A DNA stretch of 64,000 nucleotides from Parapusillimonas sp013416435 (GTDB taxonomy: Bacteria; Pseudomonadota; Gammaproteobacteria; Burkholderiales; Burkholderiaceae_B). Made by a program: the position numbers and the translations under genes. The stretch spans positions 930,001 through 994,000 of the forward strand of contig NZ_CP197474.1 in NCBI RefSeq assembly GCF_052180245.1, in the 5' to 3' direction. The notes beneath the pieces were generated by a model. The model did no database searches. It was not told where the DNA came from and worked only from the letters and a program-made list of their open reading frames with translations. Shown in pieces: positions 28,064 to 36,710 of this stretch. Every line of letters begins with the position of its first letter. Positions within the stretch are counted from its first letter, which is position 1.

Positions 28064-28449
28064 CGACCGCGCTGTATTTCCCCATTGTCTGCTGTGGCGC
28101 CGTAAGCGATTCCCGCGCCGCGGGCTACGACAAGCGCTGGCTGATCGTTGACGAGCATGGCGCGTGGGTGCATCAAAGCCATTGCGAGAAGCTTGCCGAC
28201 ATTCAGCTGGACCTGCGCCTGGGTTACCTGGTGATGCGCGCGCCTGGCATGCTGCGCCTGGACATTCCCCTGGATGTCATCGAGGACGACGACAGCGTTC
28301 GACGCCATGCCCAGGTCGGGGAGCAGCGGGTGGATGTCGTGGATGAGGGTGACGTCGCTGCTGCCTGGGTCAGCAACTTCCTGGAGCGGCCATGCCGCCT
28401 GGTCAAGGTTCACCCGGATGCGGGCCGGGTTCTGTGGCCGGAGCTGTAA
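28060..28449 (+). CDS. Stand-alone MOSC N-terminal (beta-barrel) domain protein
   Basis: A 129-residue protein matching only the MOSC_N domain: LYFPIVCCGAVSDSRAAGYDKRWLIVDEHGAWVHQSHCEKLADIQ at the start, and a WVSNFLERPCRLVKVHPD segment near the end, where a full protein would continue into the catalytic MOSC domain. MOSC proteins use molybdenum cofactor to move sulfur or reduce N-hydroxyl groups; without the MOSC half this one should not have that activity. It overlaps asmA by four bases and its tail overlaps the convergent ferredoxin gene by 47 bases. Confidence 0.75.
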   Translation: MTTALYFPIVCCGAVSDSRAAGYDKRWLIVDEHGAWVHQSHCEKLADIQLDLRLGYLVMRAPGMLRLDIPLDVIEDDDSVRRHAQVGEQRVDVVDEGDVAAAWVSNFLERPCRLVKVHPDAGRVLWPEL

Positions 28450-28684
28450 GCGTCCGGTATTTTGCCATGAGGGCGGTTTGGTCCTCGGTGTGCGCCGGAT
28501 CCACGACGATGCATTCGACGGGACAGACGACCTGGCATTGAGGCTCATCGAAATGTCCTACGCACTCTGTACAGCGCGACGGATCGATTTCGTAGATTTC
28601 GGCTCCCATGTAAATGGCGGTGTTGGGGCATTGGGGCTCGCAGACGTCGCAGTTGATGCATTCCTCGGTAATATGCAGAGCCAT
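28403..28684 (-). CDS. 2[4Fe-4S] ferredoxin, YfhL type
   Basis: A 93-residue ferredoxin with two cluster motifs, CINCDVCEPQCP and a second CTECVGHFDEPQCQVVCPVEC with the insertion between cysteines typical of the YfhL/Alvin group. The start at 28684 gives MALHITEECINCD, the usual N-terminus. It is a low-potential electron carrier; the partner is not known. It lies downstream of coaD on the same strand, with a hairpin between them. The 3' end overlaps the MOSC_N gene. Confidence 0.93.
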   Translation of the reverse strand: MALHITEECINCDVCEPQCPNTAIYMGAEIYEIDPSRCTECVGHFDEPQCQVVCPVECIVVDPAHTEDQTALMAKYRTLTAPATEPGPHPGEP

Positions 28685-28717
28685 GGTCTTTTCCTGCAAA
28701 GATGAAACAAAGCAAAC

Positions 28718-28752
28718 GGCAAGGCGCCCCGCTTTTGGCAGGACGCCTTGCC
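28718..28752 (-). terminator. Hairpin between coaD and ferredoxin gene
   Basis: GGCAAGGCG at 28718-28726 and CGCCTTGCC at 28744-28752 form a perfect 9-base stem with a 17-base loop. Reading the minus strand it is followed by a run rich in T (GTTTGCTTTGTTT), so it can act as a terminator or attenuator after coaD, just before the ferredoxin start. Confidence 0.6.
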
Positions 28753-28783
28753 AGTTTAACGCGTAGGAGCGTTCAGCGAGCGA

Positions 28784-29293
28784 TTACCCCTGCTGCGTGT
28801 GCTCTTGTTCGCGGCGGGCCTTCGCTTTGCTGTGCAGCCAGCGCTCGACGGAAGGGAAGACGAACTTGCTGACGTCGCCGCCCAGGATCGCGATTTCGCG
28901 GACGATGGTGCCTGAAATGAATTGGTATTGATCGGAGGGTGTCATGAACAGGGTTTCGACCTCGGGCAGCAGATGGCGATTCATGCCGGCCATTTGAAAT
29001 TCATATTCGAAGTCGGACACCGCTCTGAGGCCCCGGACGATCACCCGGCCGTTTTGCTCGCGCACGAAGTCTTTCAGCAATCCCGCAAAGCTCTTGACCT
29101 CGACATTGGGATAATGCCCCAGCACTTCCTGGGCGATCTCTACGCGTTCCCCGACGGTAAAGAAGGGCTTCTTGGCCTGGCTGTGCGCCACGCCCACCAC
29201 CACGTGGTCGAACAGGCCCGCGGCGCGGCGAACCAGGTCTTCGTGGCCGCGGGTCAAGGGATCGAATGTTCCGGGATAGACTGCAGTAATCAT
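28784..29293 (-). CDS. coaD: Phosphopantetheine adenylyltransferase
   Basis: A 169-residue enzyme of coenzyme A synthesis. The nucleotidyltransferase motif is at the N-terminus (AVYPGTFDPLTRGHEDLVRRA, containing TxxH-like residues and the conserved GTFDP), with VIVRGLRAVSDFEYEFQMAGMNR and the late ISGTIVREIA motif all in place. It transfers AMP from ATP to 4'-phosphopantetheine. It follows rsmD on the same strand at 76 bases, the rsmD-coaD-ferredoxin order common in Burkholderiales. Confidence 0.96.
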   Translation of the reverse strand: MITAVYPGTFDPLTRGHEDLVRRAAGLFDHVVVGVAHSQAKKPFFTVGERVEIAQEVLGHYPNVEVKSFAGLLKDFVREQNGRVIVRGLRAVSDFEYEFQMAGMNRHLLPEVETLFMTPSDQYQFISGTIVREIAILGGDVSKFVFPSVERWLHSKAKARREQEHTQQG

Positions 29294-29369
29294 GCAAATT
29301 CCGATTTATTCAAGTAGGGGTTCGTTCTGCCACGATGGCGCTACCCGGCCGTTGCCGGCCAAGCAGGAG

Positions 29370-29972
29370 TTATATGCTTATTGGTGTATCCATGGGATTA
29401 TTGTCTGTTTTTTGCGTTGCAGCAAATCGAAACAGGTGAAAGTGCACATGTCCCGCCCTGGACCGGCGCAGCAGTTCGAAGCCGTCGGGCGCTTCCAAAG
29501 ACGCTTCGGACTCAATATACAGCAAGCCGTCGGGGCTGAGAACCGATGGAATCCGACTCCATAATGCCTCTATCCATCCTTGTCCAAAGGGTGGGTCCAG
29601 CATGACCAGATCAAAAGGCGTGTCGTTCAGGCGTTCCAGGATTTGCCGCGCATCCCCCGCGTGGATCCGGACCTGCAGCGCACCCAGGCGATTGCGAAGC
29701 GCCCGCAGCGCGGCGATCGCCGGCGGATGCGATTCCACCATTTGCACATGGGCCACGCCGCGCGAAGCGGCCTCGAAGCCCAGTGCGCCCGTGCCCGCAA
29801 AGAGATCCAGTACGCGCTTGTCCGAGAACTCGCCTCCCCAGAAATGATGCAGCCAGTTGAAAAGGGTTTCCCTCACCCGGTCCGGGGTGGGGCGCAATCC
29901 CGCCGCATCGATGACCGGGATGGGAGTTTTGCGGTAATCACCGCCTACAATACGTACTACATGTTTTTTCAT
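29370..29972 (-). CDS. rsmD: 16S rRNA (guanine966-N2)-methyltransferase
   Basis: A 200-residue RsmD methyltransferase. It has the N-terminal IVGGDYRKTPIPV RNA-contact segment, LRPTPDRVRETLFNWL, the SAM-binding VLDLFAGTGALGFEAASRG, and the catalytic LDPPFG (DPPY type). The enzyme modifies the small ribosomal subunit. It is divergent from ftsY, the two starts lying about 50 bases apart. Confidence 0.95.
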   Translation of the reverse strand: MKKHVVRIVGGDYRKTPIPVIDAAGLRPTPDRVRETLFNWLHHFWGGEFSDKRVLDLFAGTGALGFEAASRGVAHVQMVESHPPAIAALRALRNRLGALQVRIHAGDARQILERLNDTPFDLVMLDPPFGQGWIEALWSRIPSVLSPDGLLYIESEASLEAPDGFELLRRSRAGHVHFHLFRFAATQKTDNNPMDTPISI

Positions 29973-30022
29973 GCGTGGTCGCGGACGTCTGGTTCGTCAA
30001 ATATTCGGGTAGTGTAAAACGT

Positions 30023-31336
30023 ATGTTCAGTTTTTTTAAAAGAAAGAAGTCTCCAGCGGCGCCGGATGCGGAAGCGGAAAAGAGCATCCCCCAAGAGCCG
30101 GCGCCAGATGATCAGGCCGTCGCCGTCTCCACGCCGCCGCTTCCGGAGCCTTCCCGGCAACCTCAGCCGGCTCCGCCTTCTTCGGAGTCTCTGCCTACCG
30201 AGCCTTCGTCCGGTGAGCCGCCGTCACCCGAGCCTTTGCCGATCGAGCCGGCGCCAGCTGCCGAGCCGGAGCTCCAGGCGCGCGCCGTGCCGGAACCATC
30301 GGCGGTGCAGCCGGGTCCGGTTTCTGTGTCCGCTACGCCCGTGGAAGTGCCTGTCCCCGCGCCGGAAGTTCCCGCTTCCATCGATGAGGCCCAGCCGGTC
30401 ACTCCTGCGTCCGCGCCGGCCGTCAAGCAATCCTGGCTGGCCCGGCTGAAGAAAGGTCTTTCCCGGACGGGCCAGAGCATAGGCGGCCTGTTCGTCGGGG
30501 TCAAAGTCGACGAGTCGCTGTTCGAAGAGCTGGAGACCGCCCTCATCATGGCGGACGCCGGCTTGGAGGCCACCGAGAAGCTCTTGACAGCCCTTCGTGC
30601 GCGGGTACGCAAAGAGCGGCTCGAAGACGCCGCGCAAGTGAAGGCGGCGCTGCGCGACATTCTGGCTGATCATCTCGCGCCTCTGGAGAAGCCGTTTCCG
30701 CTGGGCAAGGCATCGCCTCTGGTCATCATGATTGCCGGCGTCAATGGCGCGGGCAAGACGACGTCGATCGGCAAGCTCGCCAATCACTTCCAGGCTCAAG
30801 GCGCCAAGGTCCTGCTGGCGGCGGGAGACACCTTCCGGGCCGCCGCACGCGAGCAACTGATGGAATGGGGAACGCGCAACAACGTAACCGTCATCGCCCA
30901 GGAAGGCGGGGATCCCGCCGCGGTCGCCTTCGACGCCGTCAATGCGGGTCGGGCGCGCGAAGCCGGCGTGGTCATGGTCGACACGGCCGGCCGCCTGCCG
31001 ACTCAACTGCACTTGATGGAAGAACTCAAGAAAATCAAGCGCGTCATCGGCAAGGCCGACGGCGATGCACCGCATGAAATCCTGCTGGTCGTGGACGGAA
31101 ACACCGGCCAGAACGCCATCGCCCAAATCCGCGCTTTCGATGCAGCCATCAATCTTACCGGCCTGGTGGTCACCAAGCTCGACGGCACCGCCAAAGGCGG
31201 CACGCTGGCGGCCGTCGCCGCCGGCAGCCAGGGTGTGCGGCCCGTACCCGTGTATTGGATCGGCGTCGGAGAAGGGCTGAACGACCTCCAGCCCTTCGTG
31301 GCGCGGGAGTTCGCCACGGCATTGCTGGGCGATTAG
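30023..31336 (+). CDS. ftsY: Signal recognition particle receptor FtsY
   Basis: A 437-residue SRP receptor GTPase. The start at 30023 gives MFSFFKRKKSP, a typical FtsY membrane-targeting N-terminus; extra codons upstream were not used. An acidic, Pro/Glu-rich A region (about 15-140) precedes the NG domain, with G1 GVNGAGKTTSIGKLA, the insertion-box motif DTFRAAAREQL, DTAGRLPTQ and TKLDGTAKGG. With Ffh it delivers nascent membrane proteins to the translocon. The rsmD-ftsY pairing is conserved. It ends before a repeat cluster. Confidence 0.96.
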   Translation: MFSFFKRKKSPAAPDAEAEKSIPQEPAPDDQAVAVSTPPLPEPSRQPQPAPPSSESLPTEPSSGEPPSPEPLPIEPAPAAEPELQARAVPEPSAVQPGPVSVSATPVEVPVPAPEVPASIDEAQPVTPASAPAVKQSWLARLKKGLSRTGQSIGGLFVGVKVDESLFEELETALIMADAGLEATEKLLTALRARVRKERLEDAAQVKAALRDILADHLAPLEKPFPLGKASPLVIMIAGVNGAGKTTSIGKLANHFQAQGAKVLLAAGDTFRAAAREQLMEWGTRNNVTVIAQEGGDPAAVAFDAVNAGRAREAGVVMVDTAGRLPTQLHLMEELKKIKRVIGKADGDAPHEILLVVDGNTGQNAIAQIRAFDAAINLTGLVVTKLDGTAKGGTLAAVAAGSQGVRPVPVYWIGVGEGLNDLQPFVAREFATALLGD

Positions 31337-31341
31337 GATCA

Positions 31342-31517
31342 GGGGTCAGACCCAATGGGTCTGACCCCGCGTCGGGTGATTTTTGGGGGACAGACCCCAT
31401 ACGGGGTCTGTCCCCGTGCACATTCTTGTGGGGTCTGACCCCGCGTCGGGCGATTTTTGAGGGGTCAGACCCCGTACGGGGTCTGACCCCAGGCACATGC
31501 TTCTGGGGTCAAGCCCC
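31342..31517. repeat. Palindromic repeat cluster, three two-arm copies and two half copies
   Basis: Two-arm copies lie at 31342-31368 (shortened by one base on each arm, centre AAT), 31386-31415 (symmetric GGGGACA/TGTCCCC variant) and 31461-31490. Single arms lie at 31430-31442 and 31505-31517 (worn, GGGGTCAAGCCCC). They fill the convergent gap between ftsY and the CYTH-CHAD gene. Confidence 0.95.
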
Positions 31518-31531
31518 ACCTCGATGCGCCA

Positions 31532-33073
31532 TCAAACCGCTTTCAATCCACCGGCCTTGTGCAGCCGGACGAAGGCTGACTGGGCTTCGATCCGGCACTG
31601 TTCCTGACTGGCGGCGAGCCAGCCCAGTGCGAACAGGGCGGCGGGATGCTCGGCGGCGAGTTCACCGTAATAGTCCTGGGCCACATACAGGTCATTCAGA
31701 TCCCCCAATGTCTGCTGGGCCGCCGTCAGCGCGTCATGCACGCGCTTGAAGCGTTTTTCCGCGAACAGCGGCGCGGTAAAGTCCAGGCAATAGCGTAGCC
31801 GCTTCACTTTCTTACGCTGATCATGCTGCGCCTCCGCCGACAGCGTCAGGAAATGCTCGCCATCCGAGCAAAGCCGATCCAGCCACTTGTTCAGGCGTCT
31901 GGCGAGCTTGTGGGCGGGCTTGCCGGAAGGCGCGCCGTCCCGGGTTTCGTCCTCTTCCGTTGTCAGCTCCTGGAGCAGTGCCAGCAGGCATGCCTGGAAG
32001 GCGCTGCCGGCGGCCAGGCGCCGGCTCGTCGCGCCGCGCCGGCTGCGGCGGGCCGTCAAAGGAAGGTCCAAGGCGGGCATGCCGGCTTCGAGCAGACGGG
32101 GCGTGATGGACAGGCGCACGACATCGCCGTCGCGCTCGTTGCCCAACTGCTTGAAAAAGGCCTTCAGCTCCTGGATGCAAGCGCCGTCGTCAATGGATAT
32201 CCATTTGCCGAAAAGCCGCCGGCACGAGCGCAGCCGCCTGATCCCCACGCGCAATTGATGGACGTAGTCGATGGTCAGCACGGAGGCGCCCGCGTGCTTG
32301 TCCACGCCTGCCAGGAAACAGGCGTTGCGGATGATCTGGCTCAGGCACTCGCTTGCGCTTTGACGGTAGATGGCGGCCATGGCCGGCGCGCCGTCCAGGC
32401 GAGGGTGCTCGGCGCGCCTGGGTTTGAGCAGCTGCCGGGCTTCCGGTGCCGTCAGTTTCCCGGTGCCGGGACGCTTGCCGGCCTTGCGCTCCATTGCGAT
32501 CCGGGCCAGGGCGTCACCGCGCTCCGCCTTGCTGCGCAAGTCCAGGATGAGGCCGTATTTTTCCAGCCAGTACTGGCCCAGCACGAAGATGTTCTTCGCT
32601 TCGCCCGAAATCTGTTCCAGCTCGAGCTCATGCACCGGCAACTCCAGGCCGTCCGCCTTGATCAAGCCGTTGTCGCAGGCAAGCTCCACCACGCCGGAAC
32701 CGGTATCCATGCGCAACGCGATGCGCTTGACGTCCGTTTCATATCGCATTCGCAAGGAGGGGCCAAGTTCCCGCAGGATGCTTTCGAGGCCCGTTCCACG
32801 GTAGACCGACAGATCAAGTTCAGGGCCCGGGCGAGGGTGGTTGAACTCCAGGCGAGAGAGCTCGTCGGGGCCTGGCGCCTTGACCGTCTGCACCCATTGC
32901 TTGCCTTCCAGACGAAGCCGCAGCGCGATGTCGGCTCGGGCCAGTTGGCGGTCGTCGGTGTCGAAGTAGCGCGCCCGCAGCGGGATGACGCTTCCTCCCG
33001 ATCGCAGTAATTCCACTTCCAAGGCTTCACGGCTGCCGTTCGGCACATGAAGTTTCAATTCGCGTTCGAGCAT
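31532..33073 (-). CDS. CYTH-CHAD domain protein (inorganic triphosphatase-like)
   Basis: A 513-residue two-domain protein. Residues 1 to about 200 are a CYTH domain with the ExExK signature (ERELKLHV) and alternating charged strands ending near LELEQISGEAKNIFVLG. A basic linker leads to a histidine-rich CHAD domain (about 235-505) with paired HxxR helices (DYVHQLRVGIRRLRSCRRLFG, KKVKRLRYCLDF). CYTH enzymes cleave triphosphate; CHAD domains bind polyphosphate. The start at 33073 was chosen at the CYTH motif. It lies downstream of the Phn importer on the same strand with a gap of about 100 bases. Confidence 0.9.
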   Translation of the reverse strand: MLERELKLHVPNGSREALEVELLRSGGSVIPLRARYFDTDDRQLARADIALRLRLEGKQWVQTVKAPGPDELSRLEFNHPRPGPELDLSVYRGTGLESILRELGPSLRMRYETDVKRIALRMDTGSGVVELACDNGLIKADGLELPVHELELEQISGEAKNIFVLGQYWLEKYGLILDLRSKAERGDALARIAMERKAGKRPGTGKLTAPEARQLLKPRRAEHPRLDGAPAMAAIYRQSASECLSQIIRNACFLAGVDKHAGASVLTIDYVHQLRVGIRRLRSCRRLFGKWISIDDGACIQELKAFFKQLGNERDGDVVRLSITPRLLEAGMPALDLPLTARRSRRGATSRRLAAGSAFQACLLALLQELTTEEDETRDGAPSGKPAHKLARRLNKWLDRLCSDGEHFLTLSAEAQHDQRKKVKRLRYCLDFTAPLFAEKRFKRVHDALTAAQQTLGDLNDLYVAQDYYGELAAEHPAALFALGWLAASQEQCRIEAQSAFVRLHKAGGLKAV

Positions 33074-33174
33074 GGATGCACCTCTGTGATTCAGACGCAT
33101 CTTACCCGTTTCATTCTGTTTCTTTATGACAGGACCATGACAGCGCGGATGCCGCGTGCGCCACGAGCCGGAAA

Positions 33175-33972
33175 TCAGAGCAATGTCTTGCGTGCGCGGG
33201 TGATGAAGACTTCCGCCACGATCACGATGGCGAAGATGAGCACCAGAATGAGGGCGACCTTGTCCCACTGGAAGAGATCCATTGCGCTATTGAGCGCCAT
33301 GCCGATGCCGCCGGCGCCGACCAGCCCGAGTACCGCCGATTCGCGGACATTGATGTCCCAGCGCAGCAGCACGATGGACCAGAAGGCGGGCCGGATTTGC
33401 GGCCAATAGCCGTAGCCGATGATGGAGCCGGTGCGCGCGCCGGTGGCGGTCAGGGCCTCGATGGGTCCCGGGTGCGCTTCTTCGATGGCTTCGCCCAGCA
33501 GCTTCCCCACGAAGCCGATGGAGCGAAAGGCGATGGCCATGGTGCCGGCGAGGGGGCCGGGGCCGAATATCGCAATGAAGAGCAGTGCCCAGACGAGCGA
33601 ATTGATCGAGCGGCTGGAGACGAGGATGAGGCGGGCGAGAAAGTTGACGGCTTTGTTGCGGGTAAGGTTGCCGGCGGCAGCCAACCCCACGGGCACCGCC
33701 ATGATCACGGCCAGTATGGTGCCCAGCGTGGCCATGTGCAGGGTTTCGACCAAGGCTTTCTGAATGGCGCCTGGGAAGCTCGCCCAGGATATCGGCCACA
33801 TCCGGTTCAGCAGGTCTGCCATCTGGGTGGGCGCGTCGTACAGGAATTCAGGAATGACGTCGATGCTGCGCAGCGACTGCACGATGGCAAGCACGAACAG
33901 CAGGTACAGCGCAAAGCGCAAAAGGCGTTGGCCGGGCGTGTACCGCTGCCAGGTGGTGTCGTATGCCGTCAT
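33175..33972 (-). CDS. phnE: Phosphonate/phosphite ABC transporter permease PhnE (second copy)
   Basis: A 265-residue inner-membrane permease with about six helices and the PhnE-type coupling segment (EAIEEAHPGPIEALTATGARTGSIIGYGYWPQIRPAF). It pairs with the second permease gene just upstream (start and stop overlap by ATGA). Two-PhnE systems import phosphonate, phosphite or phosphate. No C-P lyase, phosphonatase or phosphite dehydrogenase gene is in the window, so the substrate is open. Confidence 0.9.
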   Translation of the reverse strand: MTAYDTTWQRYTPGQRLLRFALYLLFVLAIVQSLRSIDVIPEFLYDAPTQMADLLNRMWPISWASFPGAIQKALVETLHMATLGTILAVIMAVPVGLAAAGNLTRNKAVNFLARLILVSSRSINSLVWALLFIAIFGPGPLAGTMAIAFRSIGFVGKLLGEAIEEAHPGPIEALTATGARTGSIIGYGYWPQIRPAFWSIVLLRWDINVRESAVLGLVGAGGIGMALNSAMDLFQWDKVALILVLIFAIVIVAEVFITRARKTLL

Positions 33973-34847
33973 GCGTCGTCCTCGATGGGGCGCGGCGTGG
34001 CGCCCGGCTTCTTCGTGCGCCGGAACAGCGCGGCGGGCGACATGTTGTCGAGCAAAATGGAACGGACCACGCCTGCCAGCAATTCACCCATCATGATGAT
34101 GGCGATGATGCAAATGAGTATGGTGCAGACGAAATCGTAGTCGAAGCGCTGGAAGGCGGAGAACAGGGTGCCGCCGATACCGCCCGCGCCTACGATGCCC
34201 ACCATGGTGGAGTTGCGCAGGTTGGAGTCGAGCTGATAGGTGGAGAACCCGACGAAACGGGCAAAGACCTGCGGCAACACCGCGAAAATGATCACGTTGG
34301 CAAATGAGGCGCCCGTGGCGCGCACGGCCTCGACCTGCTTGAGGGAGATTTCTTCGATGGACTCGGTGAATAGCTTGCCGATGAAGCCGATGGACGCCAC
34401 GGTGAGCGCCAGAACACCTGCCAGCGCGCCGAAGCCCACCGCCTTGACGAAAATGATGGCGACGATGACCGGGTGCAGCGATCGGCATAGCGAGATCACG
34501 GTACGCGCGGGCCAGGTGGCCCACACCGGCATCAGGTTGCGTGCACCCAGCAGGCTGAGCGGCAAAGACAGCAGTATGCCCAGCGTGCTGGCCAGCACGG
34601 CGATTTCCAGGCTTTCGGCAATGCCCTTCCAGAGCACGTCCAGCCTTTCGATGCTGGGCGGAAACATGCGTCCCAGGAACCTGGCGCCGTGGCCCAGTCC
34701 GGCTTCGAAACGGTCCCAGGAAAACCCCAGCTGCGATGCCGCAAAGACGGCATACGCCACCACCAGCACCAAGCCCAGCTTGGCGCGGAAGGACAGCGCG
34801 AACGGTTTGGCGTTGTGGTCTATTGCGGTGGTGCTTACTCCAGCCAC
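33969..34847 (-). CDS. phnE: Phosphonate/phosphite ABC transporter permease PhnE (first copy)
   Basis: A 292-residue permease with a longer N-terminal cytoplasmic part (about 25 residues), six helices, and the coupling motif SIEEISLKQVEAVRATGASFANVIIFAVLPQVFARF. It overlaps the ATPase gene upstream by 13 bases and the second permease downstream by four, so the import genes form a tight operon. The tail contains PAALFRRTKKPGATPRPIEDDA, longer than usual. Confidence 0.9.
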   Translation of the reverse strand: MAGVSTTAIDHNAKPFALSFRAKLGLVLVVAYAVFAASQLGFSWDRFEAGLGHGARFLGRMFPPSIERLDVLWKGIAESLEIAVLASTLGILLSLPLSLLGARNLMPVWATWPARTVISLCRSLHPVIVAIIFVKAVGFGALAGVLALTVASIGFIGKLFTESIEEISLKQVEAVRATGASFANVIIFAVLPQVFARFVGFSTYQLDSNLRNSTMVGIVGAGGIGGTLFSAFQRFDYDFVCTILICIIAIIMMGELLAGVVRSILLDNMSPAALFRRTKKPGATPRPIEDDA

Positions 34848-35605
34848 GATTCGCCCCCGTAGATCTGCTTGAGCACGTCGGTGTCGAGATTGGCGGGCAG
34901 GCCGTCGTAGACGATGTGGCCGCCCGACATGCCGACGATGCGCGTCGCATAGCGCTTGGCCAGCTCGACGTCGTGGATGTTGACGATGACCGGTATGCCG
35001 AAAGCGCTTCCCTGCTCGATGAGCAATTCCATGATTTCGACCGAGGTCTTGGGATCGAGCGAGGAAGTGGGTTCGTCGGCCAGCAAAAGCTGGGGCCGTT
35101 GCATCAGTGCGCGCGCAATGCCTACGCGCTGCCGCTGGCCGCCCGACAGCGCATCGGCCCGCTGGTTGGCGAAACCGGCCAGCCCGACGGTGTCGAGCAG
35201 GCCGTACGCATACTGGATGTCGGAGGGTTCGAAGCGGCGCCGCCAGGCATTGAATGCGGACGTATAGCCCAGGCGGCCGGTGAGCAGGTTCTCCATGACG
35301 GTAAGGCGCTCGACCAGGTTGTATTCCTGGAAGACCATGCCGATCCGCCGGCGGGCCTGCCGCAAGGCGGACCCGCGTACCTTGGCCAGATCGACGCGGT
35401 TGCCGTCGTCGTCGAGGACGATGGAGCCCGCGGTGGGCTCTATCAGCCGGTTCACGCAGCGCAGCAGCGTGCTTTTCCCGGTGCCCGACGGGCCGATGAT
35501 GGCCGTGAGGCCTTCGCCGGCGACGTCCAGGTCGATGTGCTTGAGCACAGGCTGGTTGGCTTTGTACTCTTTGACGAGTCCGGCAATATGAAGCGATGCC
35601 CCCAT
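34835..35605 (-). CDS. phnC: Phosphonate/phosphite ABC transporter ATP-binding protein PhnC
   Basis: A 256-residue ATPase with Walker A GPSGTGKSTLLRCVN, Q-loop VFQEYNLVERLTVMENLLTGRLGY (PhnC-specific), signature LSGGQRQRVGIARAL, Walker B LLLADEPTSSLDP and the HDVELAKRYATRIVGM switch region. It drives import through the two PhnE permeases. It begins 7 bases after the binding-protein stop. Confidence 0.93.
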   Translation of the reverse strand: MGASLHIAGLVKEYKANQPVLKHIDLDVAGEGLTAIIGPSGTGKSTLLRCVNRLIEPTAGSIVLDDDGNRVDLAKVRGSALRQARRRIGMVFQEYNLVERLTVMENLLTGRLGYTSAFNAWRRRFEPSDIQYAYGLLDTVGLAGFANQRADALSGGQRQRVGIARALMQRPQLLLADEPTSSLDPKTSVEIMELLIEQGSAFGIPVIVNIHDVELAKRYATRIVGMSGGHIVYDGLPANLDTDVLKQIYGGESWLE

Positions 35606-35612
35606 GATCGCC

Positions 35613-36605
35613 TTACTTCTTCTGGTTGGCTTTGTCGTATGCGGAACGGGTGAAGCTTTCGCCCCCCGCCTTGGCTACGTCGCGCACGATGGCCCAGTCC
35701 TTTTGATAGGTGACGGGGTAGAAGCGGTCGGCGCCGTCGAAGGCTTCCTGCATTTCCTTGGGGAAGCGGTAATCGTAGAAGCACTTGAGCATCTTGTCGC
35801 GGAAGGCGGGTTCCAGATCGTAGGCATAGGCGAAGGACGAGGTCGGGAATTTTTCGCTGCGATAGAGGACGCGGAAGTCGTCTTCCTTGACTTGGCCGCG
35901 TTCCGCCATGCGGTGGAATACGTCGGACGCCACCGCGGCCGCGTCATAGTCGCCGGAGTTCACCCCCATGACGGACTGGTCGTGTTTGCCGGAATAGAGG
36001 AAGTCGTAATCCTTGCCCGGCACCAGGCCTTCTTTCGGGAAGAGGGCGATGGGCGCCATGTTGCCCGAATTGGACGACGGCGAGGTGTGGGCGACCTTCT
36101 TGCCTTTCAAGTCGGCCAGCGTCTTGTAAGGGCTGTCCTTCTTGACGATGAGGATCAGGTTGTAGCCCTGGAAGCCGTTGGCATCGCCCTTTACCGCGAA
36201 AGGCACGGCACCCGCCAGGTTGACGGCGAAGTTGGTGGGGCCGGTCGAGAAGCCGCCGACGTGCAGGCGGTTCGACCGCATGGCTTCGATCTCGGCGGCG
36301 TTGCTTTGCACCTGATAGAACACGACTTTGCGGTCCATGCACTGCGCCAGATGCTTGGTGAACGGGGAAAAGATTTCGGCATAGACCGCCGGGTCTTCGA
36401 CGGGCGTGTAGGTGAAGACGATGGTGGACGGCGTTTTCAGCTTGGCGGGATCGGTGGGCGTATCGGCGACAAGGTCATTGTTGTCGTCGCAATACATGTT
36501 GTCCAGGTCACCTCGGTTCTTGCAGGTGTCTTGGGCGAGGGCCGGCTGGGCGGCGCCAAATGCGGTGAACACGGCGGCCAGCACGAGCAGTTTTGAAGCC
36601 TTCAT
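35613..36605 (-). CDS. phnD: Phosphonate/phosphite-type ABC transporter binding protein PhnD
   Basis: A 330-residue periplasmic receptor with a signal peptide (LLVLAAVFTAFGAAQPALAQ). The mature protein has PhnD-family features: FTYTPVEDPAVYAEIFSPFTKHLAQCM, YQVQSNAAEIEAMRSNRLHVGGFSTGP, KVAHTSPSSNSGNMAP and SVMGVNSGDYDAAAVASDVF. The TSPSSNSG loop corresponds to the phosphate-group-binding loop of the family. Four cysteines near the N-terminus and middle could form disulfides. It opens the operon phnD-phnC-phnE-phnE. Confidence 0.92.
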   Translation of the reverse strand: MKASKLLVLAAVFTAFGAAQPALAQDTCKNRGDLDNMYCDDNNDLVADTPTDPAKLKTPSTIVFTYTPVEDPAVYAEIFSPFTKHLAQCMDRKVVFYQVQSNAAEIEAMRSNRLHVGGFSTGPTNFAVNLAGAVPFAVKGDANGFQGYNLILIVKKDSPYKTLADLKGKKVAHTSPSSNSGNMAPIALFPKEGLVPGKDYDFLYSGKHDQSVMGVNSGDYDAAAVASDVFHRMAERGQVKEDDFRVLYRSEKFPTSSFAYAYDLEPAFRDKMLKCFYDYRFPKEMQEAFDGADRFYPVTYQKDWAIVRDVAKAGGESFTRSAYDKANQKK

Positions 36606-36710
36606 GGTTTGTCTCCGGTTGGTACGGTCTTGTTTGATATTGTTTTAGGCGTCAATCATATCGAGAATGACATGAAATAGAAATAGCACACTTGTCGCCC
36701 ACCGCGCCAG

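Noticed and set aside
36606..36710. Pho box upstream of phnD
   Set aside because: Only one weak TGTCAT-like half is seen; the second half and spacing do not match the PhoB consensus.
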